A stretch of 5,820 nt of DNA from Bacteroidota bacterium (GTDB lineage Bacteria > Bacteroidota > Bacteroidia > NS11-12g > UBA955): positions 1 through 5,820 of the forward strand of contig RGEC01000141.1 of NCBI GenBank assembly GCA_009918425.1. The letters are read 5' to 3'. The position numbers were made by a program, and so were the translations under genes. Under the pieces are notes generated by a model that saw only the letters and a program-made list of their open reading frames with translations, did not search any database and was not told the origin of the DNA. Position 1 is the stretch's first letter, and each line of letters opens with the position of its first letter. Positions 1 through 5,233 of this stretch are shown piece after piece.

Positions 1-1568
1 ATAAAAAAGCAGGGGTGAGAAACCTATTGCTGGAATTAGGGGAAGCCCGGGGATGGTATGCAAATCGATATGTAAATGAAAATGACACATTGGATAGGCC
101 GTATTTGCACGCAACTACGTCTGAGGATCATATGAAGATTCTGAATAATATCAGAGAATGGAATCTTAGTCTTCCTTCAGATAAGCGAATCCAAATACAT
201 GGAATTGATGTGGAGAGGTTCAATGACATTGCTGTAATGCGTCTTTCCGATTTATTGCCTAAAAAAGATGTGCCTGAAAGTTTATATGCTGCCGTTCATA
301 CCGTTCACCAGACTGCGGGCTGGTTAAAGCATATAGGCCAAATGGAGTATGACCGTTATAGAACAGAAACCCCTCCATTTTATATTGATGCAAGTTTAGA
401 TTTGGTAGTGACGCATTTCGACAGCCTGGATTCGGAACTCAAGAAATGGCTGGGAAATCGTTATACAGAGGTGCAATCCGGAATTAACAATCTTCGCGAA
501 TATCGTCAATGGAATCAGTACAGAAACAGCGCATTCTATTACACTTGGCGAGAAGAAAATATGTACCGCAAGCTTGCCGCACTGCTGGACAAGGATTCTT
601 CAGCCAAATTCTATGGGCAATTCGGCCGCTGCCATTCATCCTATGTCAAACAAGACGGTGATTGCGGCTGGTACGCCTATCACAGTATCATGAACAAATT
701 ACAGGAACGTTATTTTCACTCAAACCGAGGCACGCTCAGCATAGGTGTATTTTATGAACAAGAAATGGGGGAAAAAGCACTTCATGAAGAAAGCCAAACC
801 GAAGACAAACGCCTGCAGATGGAAATATCCTCAATGTTGCGCAGGGCCCCTGACGCATCGGTGAGCATTTCAAAACTGGATAACAAACAAAATCCTGTGC
901 TGGCATCACGATTCGGTTTTTTTATTGCAGTACGAGAATATGTTGCAGCTAAGGAGAAATCGAATAATTCTGAAAAATCAGTTGCGCTTTCTGTAGGAGT
1001 AAATTTTATGAACCTGACTGATGCCAACAGTGTCGCTTACCACATAAATCCTGCATGGCAGGGAAAAGTAACTTCCGACCAGTCACTGAACTTGGGAATA
1101 AACTGGCAAAACACAAATTTTTCGACGCTTCTGCAGTTTGGCTCTACCGGTTCCACTGAATATTATGAGAAAAAAGATGAACTTTCCATTCGATATCTAT
1201 TGAGGTACCAAGGCATTTACACGGGTTTGCGGTTTTTAAAACGCAAAAAATACAATATGGATCTGGGTCCACAGTTATTACACACCACACAGTTGATCAA
1301 GTGTAACAGGTATGGCGGCGGTTTTCTAAATCCGGATCCCTCATATGAAAAAAAGGTAAAAAACCATGCCATAAGTGCAGGATTCCAGTTTCGTATGCAA
1401 TACAGGCTGATAAGCCATATAAGTACAGGTATTGCTGCAGGCTATTTATATGACCTATCAAAACCTGACTGGTTTATCGCAAATAGCAATATTTACTATG
1501 CCCGTAACCAATTGCAGACAAAGGTCACAGGCAGCAGTTTCTCGGTTTTCTTTAACTTTGACCTTTGA
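1..1568 (+). CDS. Erythromycin-esterase-like domain fused to C-terminal beta-barrel-like region, 5' partial
   Basis: The reading frame is open through the left edge (codons from base 3 read K-K-A-G-V-R-N), so the start is outside the window; the GTG at 15 is simply the Val codon. Residues are numbered from that codon. Residues 1-312 resemble the erythromycin esterase family (related to ChaN/TraB/Tiki): a strand LLLELGEARG with Glu7, then an N-R-Y segment, W-N near 49-50, strand IQIHGIDVERF (60-69), a helix REENMYRKLAALL, and strand KFYGQFGRCHSSY, whose His207 sits where the family has a catalytic-region histidine. The family's N-terminal catalytic His/Glu would lie upstream, so activity cannot be judged. 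Residues 320-517 are rich in alternating polar/hydrophobic strands and Gly/aromatics, ending VFFNFDL, like an outer-membrane barrel of about 8-10 strands. Function is unknown; macrolide hydrolysis should not be assumed. The esterase-like fold is moderately supported, the barrel is inferred. It lies 6 nt upstream of pssA. Confidence 0.62.
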   Translation, partial: KKAGVRNLLLELGEARGWYANRYVNENDTLDRPYLHATTSEDHMKILNNIREWNLSLPSDKRIQIHGIDVERFNDIAVMRLSDLLPKKDVPESLYAAVHTVHQTAGWLKHIGQMEYDRYRTETPPFYIDASLDLVVTHFDSLDSELKKWLGNRYTEVQSGINNLREYRQWNQYRNSAFYYTWREENMYRKLAALLDKDSSAKFYGQFGRCHSSYVKQDGDCGWYAYHSIMNKLQERYFHSNRGTLSIGVFYEQEMGEKALHEESQTEDKRLQMEISSMLRRAPDASVSISKLDNKQNPVLASRFGFFIAVREYVAAKEKSNNSEKSVALSVGVNFMNLTDANSVAYHINPAWQGKVTSDQSLNLGINWQNTNFSTLLQFGSTGSTEYYEKKDELSIRYLLRYQGIYTGLRFLKRKKYNMDLGPQLLHTTQLIKCNRYGGGFLNPDPSYEKKVKNHAISAGFQFRMQYRLISHISTGIAAGYLYDLSKPDWFIANSNIYYARNQLQTKVTGSSFSVFFNFDL

Positions 1569-1574
1569 TTTGAG
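1569..1574 (+). other. 6-nt spacer without Shine-Dalgarno before pssA
   Basis: The spacer between the TGA of the esterase-like gene and the pssA ATG has no purine-rich anti-16S match. This fits Bacteroidota leaders, and the short distance suggests pssA is translated from the same mRNA as the gene before it. There is no room for a promoter here, though one could lie inside the upstream gene. Confidence 0.6.
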
Positions 1575-2297
1575 ATGAGAGATTTACTGAAAGGCTTACC
1601 CAACCTGCTCACCTTAGGTAACCTTGCCTGTGGTGCCATAGGCATTGAAAGACTGATGGCCGAAGACATGAACAGTGTGCTTTTTTGTATGGGAATAGCT
1701 GCTGTGCTTGACTTTGCCGACGGATTTGTGGCACGGCTGCTCGGTGCAGATGGCGAATTGGGTAAACAGCTTGATTCTCTTGCCGATTTAATCACATTTG
1801 CATTGTTGCCCGGCTTGGTTATGCTTCACTATACATTAGAAAAGGGCTATTGCATACCCGATGGATTTTGCACATCCCGCTATGCATGGCTGGCGCTGCC
1901 GCTTGCAGGCGCATGGAGACTGGCTAATTTCAACATTGATAACCGGCAGACAACCGGCTTCCTGGGGGTCCCAACGCCTATTACAGGACTTGCATTCGGA
2001 TCTTTAATACTTGCATTTGAAAACACAAAAGACAGCGGCTTTAAATTCGTGTTTGAACATCCTTATTTTTTCAGTTTTGCACCCATTATTGCGGCTTATT
2101 TAATGATTTCTGAATGGCCTATGCTTTCACTTAAATTTAAAAAAGATGATTCTTTATTTTATTGGAAAGCCTCCCTTCCCCTGCTTGGAATTATATGTTT
2201 ACCTGTTTTTGGCGCTTTTGCCGGTATTCCTTTTCTGCTGCTTTATGTTTTGTGGTCAATAATTGCGAACTTTGTAACACAATCCAAAAATGGCTAA
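1575..2297 (+). CDS. pssA: CDP-diacylglycerol--serine O-phosphatidyltransferase
   Basis: This integral membrane enzyme joins CDP-diacylglycerol and L-serine to give phosphatidylserine and CMP, the step before phosphatidylethanolamine. The 240-residue protein has the complete CDP-alcohol phosphotransferase signature D-G-x2-A-R-x8-G-x3-D-x3-D: Asp46, Asp49, Gly50, Ala53, Arg54, Gly63, Asp67 and Asp71, the metal- and CDP-binding residues. The N-terminal PNLLTLGNLACG (9-20) and the later RLANFNID (115-122) and FLGVPTP (129-135) are typical of the small PssA subclass rather than PgsA or cardiolipin synthases. Hydrophobic segments lie around 33-47, 68-85, 104-115, 131-148, 164-178, 198-214 and 217-234. 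The ATG at 1575 gives the family's expected N-terminus and follows the previous stop by 6 nt, with no Shine-Dalgarno. Its end overlaps purE by 8 nt. No phosphatidylserine decarboxylase gene is in the window. Confidence 0.93.
   Translation: MRDLLKGLPNLLTLGNLACGAIGIERLMAEDMNSVLFCMGIAAVLDFADGFVARLLGADGELGKQLDSLADLITFALLPGLVMLHYTLEKGYCIPDGFCTSRYAWLALPLAGAWRLANFNIDNRQTTGFLGVPTPITGLAFGSLILAFENTKDSGFKFVFEHPYFFSFAPIIAAYLMISEWPMLSLKFKKDDSLFYWKASLPLLGIICLPVFGAFAGIPFLLLYVLWSIIANFVTQSKNG
2290..2297 (+). other. 8-nt overlap of pssA end and purE start
   Basis: The bases ATGGCTAA contain both the purE ATG (frame 1) and the pssA stop TAA (2295-2297). The purE start is preceded by A-rich sequence within the pssA C-terminal codons. 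The overlap implies translational coupling of a lipid gene with a purine gene; it could also be simple gene packing. Confidence 0.85.
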
Positions 2298-2811
2298 AGT
2301 AGGTATCATCATGGGCAGCGACAGCGATCTTCCCGTAATGCAGGAGGCAGCACGCATGCTCGAACATTTCGGCATTTCATACGAACTCACTATTGTTTCT
2401 GCGCACCGCACACCTCAGCGAATGGTAGAATATGCTACCAAAGCGCCAGAAAAAGGCATCAAGGTAATTATTGCCGGAGCAGGTGGAGCAGCGCATCTTC
2501 CCGGTATGGTGGCCAGTCTCACGCATTTGCCGGTTGTAGGTGTTCCCGTAAAAAGCAGTAACCTGAGTGGTATAGACAGCCTCTACAGCATTGTACAGAT
2601 GCCTCCCGGAGTGCCTGTAGCTACTATGGCCATAAACGGTGCCAGAAATGCCGGTATTATGGCAGCTCAGATTCTGGGTGCTCAGGATGAGAATATTGCT
2701 CAAAAAGTTAAGAATTACAAAAAACGCCTCACAGATGAGGTGCTGGAAAAGGCAACCCGACTTGAAAAACTTGGGCACGAAGACTTTTTAAATAAACAAG
2801 AAAATATCTAA
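2290..2811 (+). CDS. purE: N5-carboxyaminoimidazole ribonucleotide mutase, class I PurE
   Basis: PurE moves the carboxyl group of N5-CAIR to carbon 4 to form CAIR in de novo purine synthesis; it is cytosolic and normally octameric. The 173-residue length fits class I. Hallmarks are GSDSDLP (9-15), SAHRTP (37-42) with the catalytic His39, the glycine-rich GAGGAAHLPGM (63-73), GVPVKSS (84-90) and the QMPPGVPVATMAI stretch (103-115). The C-terminal 40 residues form a charged helix with no extra domain. The ATG at 2290 lies inside the end of pssA (8-nt overlap), and it starts the canonical first strand KVGIIMGSDSD, so the start is secure. Class I enzymes work with the ATP-dependent PurK, which is not in this window, so purK is expected elsewhere. 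Its stop codon overlaps the next start (TAATG). Confidence 0.97.
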   Translation: MAKVGIIMGSDSDLPVMQEAARMLEHFGISYELTIVSAHRTPQRMVEYATKAPEKGIKVIIAGAGGAAHLPGMVASLTHLPVVGVPVKSSNLSGIDSLYSIVQMPPGVPVATMAINGARNAGIMAAQILGAQDENIAQKVKNYKKRLTDEVLEKATRLEKLGHEDFLNKQENI

Positions 2812-2813
2812 TG
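2809..2813 (+). other. TAATG stop/start overlap between purE and the DUF3109 gene
   Basis: The purE stop TAA and the DUF3109 ATG share base 2811. With A-rich sequence just upstream and no Shine-Dalgarno, re-initiation by ribosomes ending purE is the likely way the second protein is made. Confidence 0.88.
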
Positions 2814-3392
2814 CTGATTGTTGGAAACGCACTTGTTTCTGAAGATATTATTGAAAAAAAATTTGCCTGCGATACCAGGGCCTGTCTGGGTGCCTGTTGT
2901 GTAAAAGGTGATGCAGGTGCCCCACTCCTTTCACAGGAAATTGAAATCATTGAAAAAGAATTTCCGTCTATCAAACCATTCCTTTCAGAAGAAGGTTTAA
3001 GAAATATTGAATCTCACGGTTTCCATACTACAGATCCCGACGGCGAATCTGTAACAACCTGTTTACCCGATGGGGAATGCTCATTTTTGGTGTATGATGG
3101 TCTGACAGCCACCTGTGGTATTGAAAATGCACATAAAGCCGGTAAAACAAGTTTTAAAAAGCCCATTAGCTGCCACCTCTACCCTATTCGTTCCAAACAA
3201 TACGGCGAATACACAGCACTTAATTACCACCGCTGGGACATTTGCGAACCGGCCTGCAAACGCGGCGAAGATGAAAAAATTCCTGTTTATACCTTTCTAA
3301 AAGATGCACTCATACGAAAAATGGGAGAAGAATGGTATGCAGAGCTGTCAGAAGTAGCTTCAGATTGGTTATCAGAGAAAAATAACGGATAA
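2811..3392 (+). CDS. DUF3109 family cysteine-rich protein
   Basis: This 193-residue protein matches what I know of the DUF3109 family, which is widespread in Bacteroidota and has no established function. It has ten cysteines: 20, 25, 29, 30, 84, 90, 102, 121, 145 and 149. The first cluster is C-x4-C-x3-C-C in FACDTRACLGACCVKGDAG, followed by D-G-E-C, the motif KKPISCHLYPIR (116-127) and NYHRWDICEPAC (138-149). The set resembles the YkgJ-type zinc- or iron-binding cysteine pattern, so a bound metal or Fe-S centre is a reasonable inference but not shown. There is no signal peptide or membrane segment, so it is probably cytosolic. Its ATG shares one base with the purE stop (TAATG), implying translational coupling. 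The last 21 nt overlap the convergent prenyltransferase gene. The family assignment is firm; the role is unknown. Confidence 0.88.
   Translation: MLIVGNALVSEDIIEKKFACDTRACLGACCVKGDAGAPLLSQEIEIIEKEFPSIKPFLSEEGLRNIESHGFHTTDPDGESVTTCLPDGECSFLVYDGLTATCGIENAHKAGKTSFKKPISCHLYPIRSKQYGEYTALNYHRWDICEPACKRGEDEKIPVYTFLKDALIRKMGEEWYAELSEVASDWLSEKNNG
3372..3392. other. 21-nt convergent overlap between the DUF3109 gene and the prenyltransferase gene
   Basis: The + strand gene ends at TAA 3390-3392 and the - strand gene at TGA (complement of 3372-3374), so seven codons of each are antisense to the other. Both reading frames end in plausible family C-termini. No clear intrinsic terminator is visible here for either direction, so transcripts from the two blocks probably run past each other. 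Confidence 0.85.
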
Positions 3393-4232
3393 TATTCCGG
3401 ATACCATCAGCCATTTTAAACGTTTTTGGATGAGGGTAAATTCTGCTTTTTCCTGCGCTGAAAGCAACTGATAATAAAAGTAAAAGACAGGTAACAGAAC
3501 AAAAACGGTGCTAAAAATTCCGAAGTATAGATTCTTACTCTCTGTTATCAGATAAATGATGTGTATGTTCAACAGGGTAAGCAATCCCATGCAAAGCCAC
3601 ACAGATTTTTTAGGGCCGTACAGAATTGGAAAAGTTTCATACTCTTTGGCTTTATCTCCTTCCAAATCTTCAATATCTTTAACGACTTCCCTGGCTAGGG
3701 TAATCAGAAATGCCAAAAATGCATATTCAGCAAAATATCCGTTAAACTTTTCATCTACCCCCTGGGCGGAAAAAAATACCACTACCCCATTCATCAGAGA
3801 TACCAGAAAATTCCCCCACAGGGTTGTTCCTTTTAAATCTGAAGAATAGAAATAGAGCAGAACGGATATTAACGCACAAACCAGCCCCATACTGAGACCT
3901 GTCAAAAAACCAAATACCAGAGAACTTATCAGCAGTAATCCATAAAAAACAAGACCTGATTTGATGCTGATATGCTTTGCGATGATGCGTTTCTCGGGTT
4001 TGTTTATGATATCTTCTTCTATATCAAGGATATCATTGATAACGTATCCGGCAGCAGCCGTAAACAGCACTGCCAGCAATACAAACAATGCGTCGGGCCA
4101 ACGCAGATTTTGCATGTTCCATTTGGATGCATGCATCATAAACAAGCCCATTGTCAAAATAATAATACCCAGGTTTGCCGGACGCAGCAAAATCCAGTAA
4201 TATCGAAATGCCGGTTTACGCTTTTCCTCCAT
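3372..4232 (-). CDS. UbiA-family prenyltransferase, digeranylgeranylglyceryl phosphate synthase-like
   Basis: This 286-residue polytopic membrane protein has about nine hydrophobic segments. Both aspartate-rich UbiA motifs are intact: NDILDIEEDIINKPEKR (66-82, N-D-x2-D-x3-D with Asp67, Asp70, Asp74) binds the prenyl diphosphate through Mg2+, and REVVKDIEDLEGDKA (181-195) carries Asp186, Asp189 and Asp193. The I-N-x-P-x-x-R extension after motif 1 and the R-E-x2-K-D-x-E-D-x-E-G-D motif 2 resemble archaeal-type DGGGP synthases, which add a second geranylgeranyl group to geranylgeranylglyceryl phosphate, more than MenA, UbiA or haem O synthase. Many Bacteroidota homologues carry that annotation; the substrate here is inferred. 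The ATG at 4232 lies 13 nt after the def stop and is preceded by an A-rich stretch. It is the last gene of the minus-strand block. No quinone or haem genes are nearby to suggest another substrate. Confidence 0.85.
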   Translation of the reverse strand: MEEKRKPAFRYYWILLRPANLGIIILTMGLFMMHASKWNMQNLRWPDALFVLLAVLFTAAAGYVINDILDIEEDIINKPEKRIIAKHISIKSGLVFYGLLLISSLVFGFLTGLSMGLVCALISVLLYFYSSDLKGTTLWGNFLVSLMNGVVVFFSAQGVDEKFNGYFAEYAFLAFLITLAREVVKDIEDLEGDKAKEYETFPILYGPKKSVWLCMGLLTLLNIHIIYLITESKNLYFGIFSTVFVLLPVFYFYYQLLSAQEKAEFTLIQKRLKWLMVSGILSVIFL

Positions 4233-4245
4233 GGGTTTGACGGAT

Positions 4246-4797
4246 TTATTTTTTGGCGAATTTCATTTTATAAGAAACATTTACCCTGCCCTGACTAATG
4301 TTGTTTAGCCTGGATTTGAGCATGGTGCGCTTCAGCGGATGTATACGGTCGGTAAACAAAATACCTTCAATGTGATCATATTCATGCTGAATAATACGTG
4401 CGGCCATTCCCTCAAATTCATGCGTATGCTCCTGCCAGTTTTCATCGAAATAGCGCAAAACCAGTTTACTATGGCGATTCACATCGGCCCTAACCTGTGG
4501 TATGCTTAGGCAACCCTCTTCATAATCCCACTTTTCATCAAATTCTTCAATAATTTGGGGGTTGATAAACACCTGTTTAAACCCCTCGGGTTTAATATCT
4601 TCTATTTCAGAACCATCGGTAATAAAAAGACGAATCCCCAACCCTATCTGCGGAGCTGCCAGACCTATGCCATTACTGGCATACATGGTTTCGAACATAT
4701 CGGCTATTAAACCTGATAAATTGGGATAATCTTTATCAATTTCGGTGGCCTTTTGCCTTAATACCGGTTGTCCATAAGCGTAAACGGGTAATATCAT
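4246..4797 (-). CDS. def: Peptide deformylase
   Basis: Peptide deformylase removes the formyl group from the N-terminal methionine of newly made proteins and is a cytosolic metalloenzyme. The 183-residue protein has all three family motifs: GIGLAAPQ (43-50), EGCLS (94-98) with metal ligand Cys96, and QHEYDH (137-142) with metal ligands His138 and His142 and catalytic Glu139. The N-terminus MILPVYAYGQPVLRQKA is typical of Bacteroidota enzymes and fixes the start at 4797. The C-terminal tail (about 155-183) is basic and probably a helix, in keeping with ribosome-near action. The start overlaps the ruvX stop in an ATGA arrangement, and the prenyltransferase gene follows after 13 nt, so all three are probably co-transcribed. 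No key residue is missing. Confidence 0.98.
   Translation of the reverse strand: MILPVYAYGQPVLRQKATEIDKDYPNLSGLIADMFETMYASNGIGLAAPQIGLGIRLFITDGSEIEDIKPEGFKQVFINPQIIEEFDEKWDYEEGCLSIPQVRADVNRHSKLVLRYFDENWQEHTHEFEGMAARIIQHEYDHIEGILFTDRIHPLKRTMLKSRLNNISQGRVNVSYKMKFAKK
4794..4797 (-). other. ATGA overlap of ruvX stop and def start
   Basis: Read on the minus strand, ATGA contains the def ATG and the ruvX TGA. This 4-nt overlap is the classic arrangement for translational coupling, so RuvX and peptide deformylase should be made from one mRNA. Confidence 0.9.
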
Positions 4798-5207
4798 GAG
4801 ATTCTCTGAAGGTGGGTTTGCAAAATTAAGGTTGCGCTCACGGTATCAAGCAATTTCTTGTCAGCGCGTTTTTGTTTTCCGGCTCCGCTATTGATGATAG
4901 TTTGTTTCGCTTCACGACTGCTCAACCTTTCGTCAATGGTAAATACCGGAATTTCAGGATATACTTCTTTTAGCTTATCAATAAACAACAATACGGGCCG
5001 GGTGGCATGTGTATCTTCACCACTCAATCGGCTGGGAAGTCCTACCACAAAGGATTCCACCTGTTCTGTGGCCAGATATTGCTGAAGCCATAGGTGCAAT
5101 TGGGCTGTATCAACAGCTGTGAGTGGATTGGCTATCATCTTCAGGTTGTCCGTAACAGCAATGCCGGTTCGCTTCATTCCATAATCAAAAGCCAGTATGC
5201 GGGGCAT
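4794..5207 (-). CDS. ruvX: RuvX/YqgF family RNase H-fold nuclease (putative pre-16S rRNA nuclease or Holliday junction resolvase)
   Basis: This 137-residue protein is a full-length member of the YqgF/RuvX family with an RNase H-like fold. It has the three conserved acidic active-site positions: Asp8 in ILAFDYGMKRTGIAV, Glu93 in TIDERLSSREA, and Asp121 in LLDTVSATLIL. The VVGLPSRLSGEDT segment (54-66) is also characteristic. Family members are credited with processing the 5' end of 16S rRNA in E. coli and with Holliday junction resolution in some bacteria; the sequence cannot choose between these. The ATG at 5207 places the first strand at residues 3-8 as in homologues, although no in-frame stop lies immediately upstream. 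There is no Shine-Dalgarno. It starts 26 nt after the T9SS-protein stop and overlaps def by 4 nt. Confidence 0.95.
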   Translation of the reverse strand: MPRILAFDYGMKRTGIAVTDNLKMIANPLTAVDTAQLHLWLQQYLATEQVESFVVGLPSRLSGEDTHATRPVLLFIDKLKEVYPEIPVFTIDERLSSREAKQTIINSGAGKQKRADKKLLDTVSATLILQTHLQRIS

Positions 5208-5233
5208 TGTGCGAAGATAGCCAGAAATTCGGG

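Noticed and set aside
15..17. GTG at 15 as the start codon of the first gene
   Set aside because: The frame is open upstream to the edge and encodes K-K-A-G-V-R-N-L, a natural lead into a conserved strand. The Val is internal and the gene is cut by the window.
1..1568. Macrolide resistance gene (ere)
   Set aside because: Similarity is at the fold level only, the catalytic N-terminus is not visible, and the barrel-like C-terminus is unlike Ere enzymes.
2377..2974. Minus-strand open frames opposite purE and the DUF3109 gene
   Set aside because: They lie antisense to strongly conserved genes, show no family resemblance and have no plausible start context.
3386..3399. Small inverted repeat CGGA...TCCG as a terminator
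   Set aside because: The stem is only 4 bp with a 6-nt loop and no following T-run on either strand; too weak to call.
3372..4232. Assignment as MenA, UbiA or haem O synthase
   Set aside because: The I-N-x-P-x-x-R and K-D-I-E-D-x-E-G-D contexts fit DGGGPS-like enzymes better, and no quinone or haem genes lie next to it. It is not fully excluded without a phylogeny.
3961..4298. Plus-strand open frames opposite the prenyltransferase and def genes
   Set aside because: They are antisense to well-conserved motifs (both UbiA Asp-rich regions, the def C-terminus), have no recognisable domain and are rich in residues expected from a shadow frame.
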